From positions 2,294,001-2,358,000 of the forward strand of contig NZ_CP091508.1 of assembly GCF_022870865.1 (NCBI RefSeq): a stretch of DNA of 64,000 bases, read 5' to 3'. Positions 26,946 to 37,786 of this stretch are shown here, piece after piece; position 1 is the first letter of the stretch, and each line of letters begins with the position of its first letter. The position numbers and the translations under genes were made by a program. Source of the stretch: Uruburuella testudinis. Lineage in GTDB: Bacteria; Pseudomonadota; Gammaproteobacteria; Burkholderiales; Neisseriaceae. The notes under the pieces are model-generated. The model did not search any database. It worked only from the letters and a program-made list of their open reading frames with translations, and was not told the DNA's origin.

Positions 26946-27002
26946 GTTTTCAGACGGCCTCTATAAATCTATAAATATAGTATTCAAAGGCCGTCTGAAA
27001 AC
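26946..27002 (-). terminator. Inverted DUS pair after the WrbA-type gene
   Basis: GTTTTCAGACGGCCT and AGGCCGTCTGAAAAC with an AT-rich 27-base loop, directly downstream of the 27010 stop. Confidence 0.7.
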
Positions 27003-27009
27003 ATCAACA

Positions 27010-28917
<1,908 letters not shown>

Positions 28918-28937
28918 TACTCGCCCAAAAGAAACCC

Positions 28938-29017
28938 TAGGGTATTCTGATGTGTCATATATCATTCTCTTTTTATCACAAAAAATCTGAATTATTCTGA
29001 ATGGTCAGGACACCCTA
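28938..29017 (+). repeat. Short MITE variant (80 bp)
   Basis: TAGGGTATTCTGATGTGTCATATATC at the left and CTGAATGGTCAGGACACCCTA at the right, within CCTAG flanks. The right half equals the variant end of MITE copy 3. Confidence 0.7.
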
Positions 29018-29267
29018 GATTTGCATTTCAAGCAAGCGTAGTCGGATACTTGCACCCGACAAATGATTCTATATTCTTTTGATTCTAAAGGATTTCAGCC
29101 GTCTGAAAATATCAGATTCAAGCAGCCGACCGTTGCTATGTTGTATAGGTTCTACCCACAGAAACCCTGCACGTGCAAAGGCCGTCTGAAAGAAAATGCT
29201 TTCAGACGGCATCACCTGCTTCCAGAGGCATATTCATATCGGAAAGCAATCCTATCCGAAAAAACAC

Positions 29268-29300
29268 TGAGGCCGTCTGAAATATGTTCAGACGGCCTCA
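29268..29300 (-). terminator. DUS inverted-repeat terminator after the antiporter
   Basis: TGAGGCCGTCTGAA and its complement with a 5-base loop, 43 bases downstream of the antiporter stop. Confidence 0.78.
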
Positions 29301-29342
29301 CATAACGCTTTATGCAGAGCGCCATGGTTTTGCCCAAGCCCT

Positions 29343-31070
29343 TTAACTCGGCACTTTCAAGCCCAACCATTTCATCGAGCCGTCTTTGTCGGTTTCCTTA
29401 ACCGTAAGCACAAAGCCGCCGATATGAATGCGGTCGCCCTCCACCGGCACACCTTCAAAGCGCTTTTTAAACAATTGGCGCAAGGTCAGATTGCTTTCCG
29501 CCTCATCAAGCTGCAAGCCGTAAGCCATGGCCAAATCGCCGGCTAAGCTGGAAGGGTTGACCACAAATTCGCCGAAAAAACTTTGGCTCAGGCTCATGCT
29601 GCTGCCGGTTTCGGCAAAGCGCTTGGCCAAAGTTTCCACCTGATGTTCCGGCACGATATACCAGGCCACATCGCCCGCTTTCAAACGCGTATCCAAACCC
29701 AACTCCTCGCGCTTGTGGTTGCGGATAAGCGCAAAACAGCGTGTGGCGAGCAAATCCAAATCATGCGCCACTTCATCGGGGTGCATGCCCTCCACATCGG
29801 AATCAGCCACCACTTCATAAGCCAGCAGCGGCACCGAAGCGCTTTCCGACAGCCAGATTTCGCGGCTGTCTTTCGGCTCGGGCTTGGGCGGCACCGACAC
29901 CCGCAGCCAATGCGCCACCATCGGAATGGTTGCACCCTGAATCAGCAGCGACAAAATCACCACCGCAAAAGCCACATCAAACAACAGCCGCGCATTGGGC
30001 ACGCCCATCATCAGCGGCATCATCGCCAGCGTAATCGGCACCGCCCCGCGCAAACCCACCCAGCTGATATAGGCCAGCTCGCGCTTGTTGTAATGAAACT
30101 TCCAAATGCTGCTGACCACCGCCAGCGGGCGCGCCACCAGCATCAGAAAAGCGGCCAGCACCAAAGCATCCAAACCGTGTTCCCACAGCCGTGTCGGCGT
30201 AACCAGCAGACCCAACACCACAAACATGCTCGCTTGCGCCAGCCACGCCAACCCGTCCATCACCCGCAACACATGCTCGGTGGCATGACTGTGCTGGTTG
30301 CCGATAAACACGCCGGTGAGGTATACCGCCAAAAAACCGCTGCCGCCGATTAAATTGGTAAAAGCAAACATCAGCAGGCCGCCTGAAACAATCATCAGCG
30401 CATACAGGCCTTCAGCCAGATTGAGGCGGCGCATCAGCCGCGACAACACTTTGCCGCCGACAAAACCCATCGCCAGGCCGAAGCCGAGCTGCTGCACCAG
30501 CATCCACAAAAAGCTCGCCACTCCCGATTTTTCGGGGTTCATGGTCAAAGCAATCAGCGCGGTAACCAGAAAAATCGCCATCGGGTCATTGGCACCGGAT
30601 TCGATCTCAAGTGTGGCCTGCACCCGCTCGTTGAGGCGCACGCCGCTGTTGCGCAACAGGCTGAACACCGCACCGGCATCGGTTGAGCCGACGATGGCCG
30701 CCATCAACACGCCGAAACGCCAGTCCAGCCCCATATAAAAAGTGGCAAATATTCCCAATAACGCCACCGTGGCAATCACACCCCAGCTGGCCAGCACCGA
30801 AGCGGGCTTGAGGGCGATGCGGAAACTTTCAAAACGGGTGCGCAGACCGCCGTCGAGCAGAATCACCGCCAACGCCAGCTGGCCGATCACCGTGGCGGTA
30901 AAAAAATTGTCGAACTCAATACCGCCGATGCCCTCTTCGCCCGCCAGCATGCCCACGCCGAGAAACATCAGCAACAGCGGCAAACCGAGCCGCGCGGATA
31001 GTGTGGTGGAAATAACGCTGAGAAACAGCAACAAGCCGCCCAATAAAAATAAACTGTTTATGCCGTCCAT
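29343..31070 (-). CDS. nhaP2: K+/H+ antiporter, NhaP2 (CvrA) type
   Basis: 575 residues. The CPA1 exchanger region (about 1-395) has 12-13 membrane segments, including LEIESGANDPMAIFL, which holds the conserved ND ion-binding pair, and WVGLRGAVPITLAMMP. A TrkA-C-like domain follows (about 405-490, SVPLLAYEVVADSDVEG) and then a CorC/HlyC-type C-terminal domain. That domain order identifies NhaP2, which expels potassium in exchange for protons. AGAAGGCAGT precedes the start. Monocistronic. Confidence 0.92.
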   Translation of the reverse strand: MDGINSLFLLGGLLLFLSVISTTLSARLGLPLLLMFLGVGMLAGEEGIGGIEFDNFFTATVIGQLALAVILLDGGLRTRFESFRIALKPASVLASWGVIATVALLGIFATFYMGLDWRFGVLMAAIVGSTDAGAVFSLLRNSGVRLNERVQATLEIESGANDPMAIFLVTALIALTMNPEKSGVASFLWMLVQQLGFGLAMGFVGGKVLSRLMRRLNLAEGLYALMIVSGGLLMFAFTNLIGGSGFLAVYLTGVFIGNQHSHATEHVLRVMDGLAWLAQASMFVVLGLLVTPTRLWEHGLDALVLAAFLMLVARPLAVVSSIWKFHYNKRELAYISWVGLRGAVPITLAMMPLMMGVPNARLLFDVAFAVVILSLLIQGATIPMVAHWLRVSVPPKPEPKDSREIWLSESASVPLLAYEVVADSDVEGMHPDEVAHDLDLLATRCFALIRNHKREELGLDTRLKAGDVAWYIVPEHQVETLAKRFAETGSSMSLSQSFFGEFVVNPSSLAGDLAMAYGLQLDEAESNLTLRQLFKKRFEGVPVEGDRIHIGGFVLTVKETDKDGSMKWLGLKVPS

Positions 31071-31326
31071 ACTGCCTTCTTGATGTAATTATTGAGACAT
31101 TTAAGCAAATTCGCCGCATTTTAACACAAAACCACCTGTTGCCCTTGCGCAACACCCACAGTTTGCATCTTTTTTCAAGCCTTCTCACCCGCATGGCAGG
31201 CAGAACCGCAAACGTCTGTATCATCAGGCCGTTTGAAAATTTATCTGTTTTGCGATTTCCGTTATAATGCGCGTCTGCATCATGCCGGAGCCCGAGCCGG
31301 CATCTTTATTATTGAAGGAACATTTT

Positions 31327-32202
31327 ATGGCTTTTGCCTCGCTTTTTACCCTGCTCGACGATATTACCGCTGTTTTGGACGATGTAGCGATGATGACCAA
31401 AGTGGCCGCCAAAAAAACCGCCGGCGTAGTCGGTGATGATTTGGCACTCAATGCCAACCAAGTCACCGGCGTACAAGCCGACCGGGAGCTGCCGATTGTG
31501 TGGGCGGTGGCCAAAGGCTCATTGGTCAACAAAGCCGTTTTGGTGCCGTTGGCGCTGGTTTTATCGGTGTTTTTGCCCCAGCTGATTACACCGCTGCTGA
31601 TGATCGGCGGCGCATTTTTATGCTTCGAAGGCGTGGAAAAACTGCTGCATAAATTCTTAAACCGCCAGGTGGCGCACGATCAGCACGCAGCCAGCGATGA
31701 AATCGTTGATGAAAAAACCAAAATCAAAGGTGCCATCCGCACCGATTTCATATTGTCGGCCGAAATCATCATTATCGCGCTGGGCGTGGTCAGCGCCTAC
31801 AGCATACTCACCAAATCACTGGTATTGGCCTGCATCGGCATCGGCATCACTTTTGTTGTTTACGGCTTGGTCGGCGGCATCGTCAAAATGGATGATCTCG
31901 GCTTTTGGCTGATGAACAGACAAAGCGCGCTGCCGCGGACGCTGGGCAGAGGCATTATCGCCTTTATGCCGTGGTTTATGCGCGCTTTGAGCATCGTCGG
32001 CACCTTGGCGATGTTTCTGGTCGGCGGCGGCATCATTGCCCACAACATGGGCTTTGTACACGACTTTTTACACGCCCGCCATTGGGACAGCGGCTTGAGC
32101 GGCAATCTGGCCAATCTGATTATCGGCCTGATTACCGGCGCCCTGGTCTGCGCCGTGGTGCTGCCGCTGATGAAGCTTTTGGGCAAAAAAGAACCCCATT
32201 AA
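31327..32202 (+). CDS. DUF808 (YedI-type) inner membrane protein
   Basis: 291 residues with several membrane segments. The N-terminus MAFASLFTLLDDITAVLDDVA and the following TKVAAKKTAGVVGDDLALNA are diagnostic for DUF808; ELPIVWAVAKGS and FLCFEGVEKLLHK are also conserved. The molecular function of the family is not established. Start at 31327 has GAAGGAAC upstream; the longer frame to 31267 is not conserved. It stands alone between the antiporter and lnt. Confidence 0.88.
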   Translation: MAFASLFTLLDDITAVLDDVAMMTKVAAKKTAGVVGDDLALNANQVTGVQADRELPIVWAVAKGSLVNKAVLVPLALVLSVFLPQLITPLLMIGGAFLCFEGVEKLLHKFLNRQVAHDQHAASDEIVDEKTKIKGAIRTDFILSAEIIIIALGVVSAYSILTKSLVLACIGIGITFVVYGLVGGIVKMDDLGFWLMNRQSALPRTLGRGIIAFMPWFMRALSIVGTLAMFLVGGGIIAHNMGFVHDFLHARHWDSGLSGNLANLIIGLITGALVCAVVLPLMKLLGKKEPH

Positions 32203-32348
32203 CCGCCGCATCAACCACATCCGTTTCGAAAAACAAGCCGGCCGTCAGGCAAACCGGAAGCAACACATAAAACAGCACATCCGGTTAGGGTGTTCCAGGC
32301 AAAAACACACAGCCGGGTTATTTTTTCGAATGGGTATCAGGTATAATC

Positions 32349-32378
32349 AAGGCCGTCTGAAACATTTCAGACGGCCTT
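32349..32378. repeat. Inverted AG-DUS pair before lnt
   Basis: AAGGCCGTCTGAAA and its complement with a 2-base loop, 20 bases before the lnt start. It may terminate read-through from the DUF808 gene. Confidence 0.75.
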
Positions 32379-32398
32379 ATTGTTAACGACTGCCCACC

Positions 32399-33937
32399 AT
32401 GACCGCTTTGCAAAAAACCGGCACCGCCCGGCAACAGCCCCTGCTTTATTGGCCACTGCTGCTGATTGCCGCCGCCACCCCGCTTACCTTTGCCCCTTAT
32501 TACCAATTCTGGCTGATGCCGGTTTTATTTGCCGCCCTTATCCGCCTGATCGAGCGGCGTCCCGAGCACGCGGTGCGCAGCGCCTATCTTTTCGGGCTGG
32601 TGGCCTATACGGCGCAGTTTTACTGGATACACACCGCCTTGCACGATGTATCGGGCTTGCCCAATCTTTATGCCATACCGCTCACCTTGCTGCTGCCGGC
32701 CTTTCTCGCTCTCTACCCCGCCGCCTGTTTTTGGTTGTGGGAAAAATTTACCCTGCCCCGAGTGCTGCACATCGGCGTTGTCTTGCCGCTGCTCTGGACG
32801 CTCACCGAATTCGCCCGCGAACGCCTGCTGACCGGTTTCGGCTGGGGCGCACTGGGCTACTCGCAAATCACCGATGCCAGCCCGCTAGCCGGCCTGGCAC
32901 CCTTAGGCGGCATCCATCTGGTTACTCTGGCCACAGCCTGCCTGGGCGCATGGCTGGCCTTGGCCGCCAAGCGCACCATTTCAATGCGGCAGCGCGCCTG
33001 CATCGCCGCAGCCGCTATCCTCTTGCTGCTCGCCGGCTACACCGCCCGCCACACCGAATTCACCCGACCTGACGGCAGCAGCGCCAGCGTAGCCTTGGCA
33101 CAAGGCAATATCGAGCAAACGCTGAAATGGAATGAAGACCAAATCACCCCCACCATACAGCACTATTACGATCAGGTTGCCGCCACCCATGCCGACATCG
33201 TGATTTTGCCCGAAACCGCCATCCCCGTGATGCGGCAACGCCTGCCCGAAGGCCTCATCAACCAGTTTGCCGACCAAGCCCGGCGCAACGGCAGTGCCTT
33301 GGCCATCGGCATTGCCCAATTTACCGACGACGGCAGCGGCTATGAAAACGCCGTCATCAACCTGGCCGACTACCACCCGGAGGCCAGCCACATACCGTAT
33401 TATGCCAAAAATCACTTGGTGCCTTTCGGCGAATACAAACCACTGCCCATGCTGACCGAACCGCTTTATCAATTGATGAACATGCCGCTGGCCGATTTCA
33501 AACGCGGCGGCAAAGGGCAGGCACCGTTTCAGATGGCCAATCAAAAAGTCGCCTTCAATATCTGTTATGAAGACGGCTTCGGCGACGAGCTCATCGCCTC
33601 AGCCAAACAATCCAGCCTGCTGGCCAACGCCAGCAACATGGCTTGGTACGGCACATCCAACGCCATGTTTCAACACCTGCAACAATCACAAGCCCGCGCA
33701 CTTGAATTGGGGCGTTATATGGTGCGTGCCACCAACACCGGCGCCACCGCCATCATCAACCCGCAGGGCTATATTGTGAGCGAGGCCGCGCCCGACACTT
33801 CGATGGTGCTCGAAGGCCGCATCGAAGGCTACAGCGGCGAAACACCTTATATGAAGCTCGGCAGCTCCTGGCCTTTAATCATCTTACTCGCCTCACTCAC
33901 CGCCGCACTTTACCTCTGGGGCAAACGTAAGCGCTAA
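32399..33937 (+). CDS. lnt: Apolipoprotein N-acyltransferase
   Basis: 512 residues. Six to eight N-terminal membrane segments are followed by a periplasmic nitrilase-like domain with the Glu-Lys-Cys triad: Glu in VILPETAIPV (about 270), Lys in YYAKNHLVPFGEY (about 336) and Cys in NICYEDGFG (about 387), matching E. coli E267/K335/C387. It adds the third acyl chain to lipoproteins at the inner membrane; BamC, MetQ, LolB and the OmpA-type lipoprotein in this window are expected clients. Confidence 0.96.
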   Translation: MTALQKTGTARQQPLLYWPLLLIAAATPLTFAPYYQFWLMPVLFAALIRLIERRPEHAVRSAYLFGLVAYTAQFYWIHTALHDVSGLPNLYAIPLTLLLPAFLALYPAACFWLWEKFTLPRVLHIGVVLPLLWTLTEFARERLLTGFGWGALGYSQITDASPLAGLAPLGGIHLVTLATACLGAWLALAAKRTISMRQRACIAAAAILLLLAGYTARHTEFTRPDGSSASVALAQGNIEQTLKWNEDQITPTIQHYYDQVAATHADIVILPETAIPVMRQRLPEGLINQFADQARRNGSALAIGIAQFTDDGSGYENAVINLADYHPEASHIPYYAKNHLVPFGEYKPLPMLTEPLYQLMNMPLADFKRGGKGQAPFQMANQKVAFNICYEDGFGDELIASAKQSSLLANASNMAWYGTSNAMFQHLQQSQARALELGRYMVRATNTGATAIINPQGYIVSEAAPDTSMVLEGRIEGYSGETPYMKLGSSWPLIILLASLTAALYLWGKRKR

Positions 33938-33940
33938 CCT

Positions 33941-33978
33941 TTTCAGACGGCCTCAAACACAGCAAAGGCCGTCTGAAA
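33941..33978 (+). terminator. Inverted DUS pair after lnt
   Basis: TTTCAGACGGCCT and AGGCCGTCTGAAA separated by 12 bases, immediately after the lnt stop. Confidence 0.7.
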
Positions 33979-34000
33979 TAAAATCTGAACAAAAAAACGC

Positions 34001-34231
34001 TATAATGTTTTTATTGCCGAACTTATTCCGAGCAAACCACTCAAATATTAAAAATAAATCAATTATAAAAATGTACAAAATTTAACCTATTATGTATTGA
34101 ACCCATACACGGAACTTCAGTCTAATAGCAAAACGCACCCGCAAGTGTTAAACTTACACGCTTGTGTGCTGACAATATTACGGAGCCGCCGTTTCGCAAC
34201 GGCCGCCCGCCACAAAAAGGAAAGCCAAACA
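34001..34231 (+). promoter_or_regulatory. rpoH promoter region and long leader
   Basis: TATAAT at 34001-34006 is a likely -10 box, giving a leader of about 220 nt. It contains two possible stems: AAGTGT/ACACGCTT around 34143-34163 and GCCGCCGTT/AACGGCCGC around 34185-34206. The second ends 25 bases before the start, just ahead of AAAAAGGAAAG. A thermosensing role as in E. coli rpoH is possible but not shown. Confidence 0.4.
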
Positions 34232-35098
34232 ATGTCAATGAATCAAGCCTTTGCATTACCCGTACCGACCGGCCACGGCAGCTTGGAGCAATACATTCAT
34301 ACCGTAAACAGCATTCCCATGCTCACGCCGGAAGAAGAAACTTCTCTGGCCGAGCGCCAACAAACCGGCGATCTCGAAGCCGCCAAAAAACTGATTCTTT
34401 CCCACCTGCGCGTGGTGGTATCCATCGCCCGCGGCTACGACGGCTACGGCCTCAACCAAGCCGACCTGATTCAGGAAGGCAACATCGGCCTGATGAAAGC
34501 CGTCAAACGCTTCGAGCCCACCCGCGGCGCCCGCCTGTTTTCATTCGCCGTGCACTGGATTAAAGCCGAAATCCACGAATTCATCTTGCGCAACTGGCGC
34601 TTGGTACGCGTGGCCACCACCAAACCGCAGCGCAAACTTTTCTTCAACCTGCGCAGCATGCGTAAAAGCCTTTCTGCCTTGTCGCCAAAAGAAGCTCAAG
34701 ACATCGCCGACGATTTGGGCGTCAAACTTTCCGAAGTGATGGAAATGGAACAACGCATGACCGGCCGCGACATCGGCATTATGGCCGACAGCAACGATGA
34801 CGAAGACAGCTTCGCCCCCATCGACTGGCTGGCCGACAACAACACCGAGCCCACCCAGCAAATCGCCCAAAAAGCGCATTACGCCCTGCAAACCGAAGGC
34901 CTGCAAAACGCGCTGGCCAAACTCGACGACCGCAGCCGCCGCATCGTAGAAACCCGCTGGCTGCAAGACGACGGCGGCCTGACCCTGCATGAATTGGCCG
35001 CAGAATACGGCGTATCCGCCGAGCGCATCCGCCAAATTGAAGCCAAAGCCATGCAGAAACTGCGCGGTTTTCTGGCTGAGGAAGCCGAAGCGGTTTAA
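34232..35098 (+). CDS. rpoH: Heat-shock sigma factor RpoH (sigma-32)
   Basis: 288 residues. Region 2 (DLIQEGNIGLMKAVKRFEPTRG, FSFAVHWIKAEIHEFIL) is followed by the diagnostic RpoH box QRKLFFNLR, and region 4 ends with the helix-turn-helix LTLHELAAEYGVSAERIRQIEAKAM. It directs RNA polymerase to heat-shock promoters. Start at 34232 (MSMNQAFALPVPTGHGSLEQY) has AAAAAGGAAAG upstream; the frame is open to 34097 but the leader is not conserved. A DUS terminator follows. Confidence 0.96.
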   Translation: MSMNQAFALPVPTGHGSLEQYIHTVNSIPMLTPEEETSLAERQQTGDLEAAKKLILSHLRVVVSIARGYDGYGLNQADLIQEGNIGLMKAVKRFEPTRGARLFSFAVHWIKAEIHEFILRNWRLVRVATTKPQRKLFFNLRSMRKSLSALSPKEAQDIADDLGVKLSEVMEMEQRMTGRDIGIMADSNDDEDSFAPIDWLADNNTEPTQQIAQKAHYALQTEGLQNALAKLDDRSRRIVETRWLQDDGGLTLHELAAEYGVSAERIRQIEAKAMQKLRGFLAEEAEAV

Positions 35099-35120
35099 AG
35101 CGTAAAGCCGCCCGCCAACC

Positions 35121-35148
35121 AAGGCCGTCTGAAATTTCAGACGGCCTT
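35121..35148 (+). terminator. DUS inverted-repeat terminator after rpoH
   Basis: AAGGCCGTCTGAAA and its complement meet with no loop (28 bp), followed by TTTT; 22 bases after the rpoH stop. Confidence 0.82.
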
Positions 35149-35602
35149 TTTAACGGTTAGACATCCGGCTTGTTGCTGAAAAAAGTATTGCAGCCGGAGA
35201 CAACAAACGCAGCATAAGTCCGGCCCCAAAATTCCGCTTGGCTGGCGGTTTGCGGGTATTTTTTTTCGCGGGCAGAGCAGAGCCCACCGCAACAGCTGCT
35301 TTACGGCCTGCACGGCATCAAACCAGCCGAAACCCGGCATGGTTGACAGAACAACGCCGACAAAGCCCAGCTGCCTGAATGTTCAGATTGTTTTTTTAAC
35401 ATAAACACCATTCAAAATAATACCCATTTCAAAAAGCAAGCTGCCAGCCTCAACCTATAATGGAATGAAGCAAGAAGTGATACCAGGCAGCAAGCCGCAG
35501 GCAGTACAATCAGCACGACAAGGCGCAGCAACGCGGCCATAGCACTTTTTATTCATTTCACCATACCTTATGTGCCTGCTGTTCCACCTTGATATTGCAT
35601 TT
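35149..35602. other. Intergenic region between convergent rpoH and serC
   Basis: No convincing gene; a 67-codon minus-strand frame at 35137-35340 has no recognisable features. The right part contains a Correia-like element at 35456-35565. Confidence 0.55.
35456..35565. repeat. Degenerate Correia-like element (CREE)
   Basis: 110 bp bounded by TATAATGGAATGAA and TTCATTTCACCATA, an imperfect inverted pair similar to Correia ends (TATAGTG...). The interior GGCAGCAAGCCGCAGGCAGT and ACAAGGCGCAGCAACGC closely resemble the internal arms of Correia elements as I recall them. The size fits the short CREE class (about 105-110 bp). Confidence 0.55.
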
Positions 35603-35655
35603 AAACAAACAGGCCGTCTGAAAGCCATATAGGTTTTCAGACGGCCTGTTTGTTT
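35603..35655 (-). terminator. DUS inverted-repeat terminator after serC
   Basis: AAACAAACAGGCCGTCTGAAA and its complement form a 53-bp hairpin with an 11-base loop, 10 bases after the serC stop. Confidence 0.85.
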
Positions 35656-35664
35656 CTACCCCGA

Positions 35665-36771
35665 TTAACCGTAGCGGCGCTGGAATTCCTGCATAAAGTC
35701 AATCAATGCTTCCACACCTTGCAAGGTCATCGCATTGTAGATGCTGGCGCGCATACCGCCCATGGATTTATAACCGCGCAAAAGCTGCAAACCGCGGGTG
35801 GTGGATTCTTGTGCAAACAATTCATCCAACTCTTTGCTGCCGGTGTGGAAAACCACATTCATCTTAGAGCGCGCACCCGGATGCACCCGGTTAATATAGA
35901 AACCGCCGCTGTTATCAATGGCCTCATACAACGTTTTGGCCTTGAGCGTATTGATAATTTCCATATGCTCCACACCGCCTTGCGATTGCAGCCAGCGGAA
36001 CACCAAGCCGGAAATGTAAATCGGATAAGTGGCCGGTGTGTTATACATGCCCTGTTTGTTAATGTGTGATTTGTAGTTCCACACATCGGGAACGCGGTCA
36101 GAACAGCGCTCCAGCAAATCTTCGCGGATAATCACAATAGTTGCGCCCGAAGGACCAATGTTTTTTTGTGCACCGGCATAAATCATGCCGAAATCGCTGA
36201 CATTAATCTTGCGCGACAGAATCTCGCTCGACATATCACACACCAACGGCGGCATATCATCGCCCAATTTCGGCACTTCACGGTATTGCAGGCCGTGCAC
36301 GGTTTCATTAATCACAAAATGCACAAATGCCGAACTTTTATCAATATCCCAAGCAGACACCGGCGGCAGATTGGTGTAATTGAATTGCTCGCCGCCATGC
36401 GCCGCCAAATGAATTTCCGCATCCGACAATTTGCCCATCTGGCTGTGGGCGATACGGCTCCAGTTGCCCGTTACCACCGAATCCACACGCTTGAAACCAT
36501 TGGCCAGATTCATCACCGCCATATTGAATTGCGAGCTGGCACCACCCTGTAAAAACAACACCTTGTAATTATCGGGAATATCCATCAGCTGACGCAGATC
36601 CTGCTCGGCATGATACAGAATGCTCATAAACACATCCGAACGGTGGCTCATGGTCATCACCGAAAAGCCGGTGCCGTTGTAATCAAACATTTCGCTCTGC
36701 GCCGTGCGCAATACCGATTCGGGCAAAATGGCAGGGCCGGCTGAAAAATTATAAATAGGAGTGGGGGTCAT
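35665..36771 (-). CDS. serC: Phosphoserine aminotransferase
   Basis: 368 residues of the class V aminotransferase fold. N-terminal NFSAGPAILPESVL, substrate-site GGASSQFNMA, and the PLP Schiff-base Lys in YAGAQKNIGPSG (about residue 203) are clear. It converts 3-phosphohydroxypyruvate to phosphoserine and also serves pyridoxal phosphate synthesis. The start at 36771 (MTPTPIYNFSAGPA) is the standard N-terminus; the frame extends six codons upstream. It is expressed alone. Confidence 0.96.
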   Translation of the reverse strand: MTPTPIYNFSAGPAILPESVLRTAQSEMFDYNGTGFSVMTMSHRSDVFMSILYHAEQDLRQLMDIPDNYKVLFLQGGASSQFNMAVMNLANGFKRVDSVVTGNWSRIAHSQMGKLSDAEIHLAAHGGEQFNYTNLPPVSAWDIDKSSAFVHFVINETVHGLQYREVPKLGDDMPPLVCDMSSEILSRKINVSDFGMIYAGAQKNIGPSGATIVIIREDLLERCSDRVPDVWNYKSHINKQGMYNTPATYPIYISGLVFRWLQSQGGVEHMEIINTLKAKTLYEAIDNSGGFYINRVHPGARSKMNVVFHTGSKELDELFAQESTTRGLQLLRGYKSMGGMRASIYNAMTLQGVEALIDFMQEFQRRYG

Positions 36772-37182
36772 GATGGTGTGCCTTATCAACAGTTAAAACC
36801 GTGCCGTCCTCAATGCATCGCAGGCGCGCCGGTTTGCAGAAATATACATAAATTAACGCATGATTCTAGACCTCGCAACCGCTTTCCGCAAGCCATCAAG
36901 CGATATTTTTCAGACGGCCTCTCAAAATGCCTGCCAGTGATTTTATATTATTCAACTCTAAAAAATCGAAAAATAAATGCTTATTCCCTAAAATATTAAA
37001 TTTTTCAAATAAAAATCACCAATTATTTCAAAAAAGCCCGAAAAGCCGCCCCACCGGCAAAACCGCAACAGCCCGCCATAACCGCCCCCGCAAGCCGATA
37101 TTTTTCAGGCGGCCCGAGTACCCGCTGCGCCGCCCGCCCCAACCCATAGATGCAAATACTTTTCTTTGACGGATAAACAGGT
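36772..37182. other. AT-rich intergenic region upstream of rimP
   Basis: No supported gene. It contains a DUS near 36909-36920, a mutated DUS (TTCAGGCGGCCC) near 37104, and an AT-rich stretch (36940-37030). The serC promoter should lie near its left end and the rimP promoter at its right end. Confidence 0.55.
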
Positions 37183-37188
37183 TATAAT
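37183..37188 (+). promoter_or_regulatory. -10 box for rimP-nusA-infB
   Basis: TATAAT; upstream TTTTCT at 17-base spacing is a weak -35. Transcription would start near 37195, giving a leader of about 60 nt that contains the hairpin at 37215-37240. Confidence 0.55.
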
Positions 37189-37214
37189 TAAGAAATTTTT
37201 CAATTTCCAAAAAG

Positions 37215-37240
37215 AAAAATGGCCACAGGGCCATTTTTTT
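37215..37240 (+). promoter_or_regulatory. Leader terminator/attenuator of the nusA operon
   Basis: AAAAATGGCC and GGCCATTTTT with a 4-base loop (ACAG) and a T7 run at the end, a textbook intrinsic terminator placed between the -10 box and the rimP ribosome-binding site (GTGGAG). No gene ends just upstream, so it cannot serve another transcript on this strand. NusA-dependent autoregulation is a natural explanation (inference). Confidence 0.65.
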
Positions 37241-37256
37241 GTTTTCGTGGAGTAAA

Positions 37257-37688
37257 ATGGATATTCAAACCATTCTAGACAAAACCCTGCCCGGCCTCGG
37301 TTACGAGCTTGTCGATTTCGAGCTGACCGCCCAAGGCGATTTGCGCGTATTCATCGACAAAACAGGCGGCATTACCGTGGAAGACTGTGCCACCGTCAGC
37401 AACCATTTAAGCCGCCTTTTTATGGTGGAAGACATCGATTACAAACGCCTGGAAATTTCCAGCCCCGGCCTTGACCGCCCCCTCAAAAAAGCCGCCGATT
37501 TCGTGCGCTTTTCCGGCCAGCAGGCCAAAATCAAAACCCGCCTGCCGGTTGAGGGCCAAAAAAACTTTATCGGCCGCATCGAAGGCTGTGAAAACGATAT
37601 CGTGCGCATCAGCTTCGACGGCAAAACCGCTGAAATAGAATTGGGCAATATCGACAAAGCCCGCCTGCGTCCCGAATTTAAATTTTAA
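37257..37688 (+). CDS. rimP: Ribosome maturation factor RimP
   Basis: 143 residues. The N-terminal alpha/beta domain ([38 protein letters not shown]) and the C-terminal SH3-like domain ([17 protein letters not shown]) are typical. It assists 30S subunit assembly. First gene of rimP-nusA-infB, the widely conserved order. GTGGAG lies 7 bases before the ATG. Confidence 0.95.
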   Translation: MDIQTILDKTLPGLGYELVDFELTAQGDLRVFIDKTGGITVEDCATVSNHLSRLFMVEDIDYKRLEISSPGLDRPLKKAADFVRFSGQQAKIKTRLPVEGQKNFIGRIEGCENDIVRISFDGKTAEIELGNIDKARLRPEFKF

Positions 37689-37786
37689 GCGCTTTTCGAA
37701 ATAACGGCAGCAAGCGCACAGCAAGTTATTTAAAAAAACACCTAAAAAATACCGACAAATTATTAAATTAACGGAGAATCCTGACC

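Larger units (their letters stand above)
28918..29342. other. Intergenic repeats between convergent yihY-type gene and antiporter
   Basis: No supported gene. It holds the short MITE variant (28938-29017), a near-DUS (CAGCCGTCTGAAAA) near 29096, an asymmetric pair joining AG-DUS to an AT-DUS (about 29179-29211), and the antiporter terminator. Confidence 0.6.

Noticed and set aside
35137..35340. 67-codon minus-strand frame
   Set aside because: Begins without a ribosome-binding site, ends inside the rpoH terminator, and shows no protein-like features.
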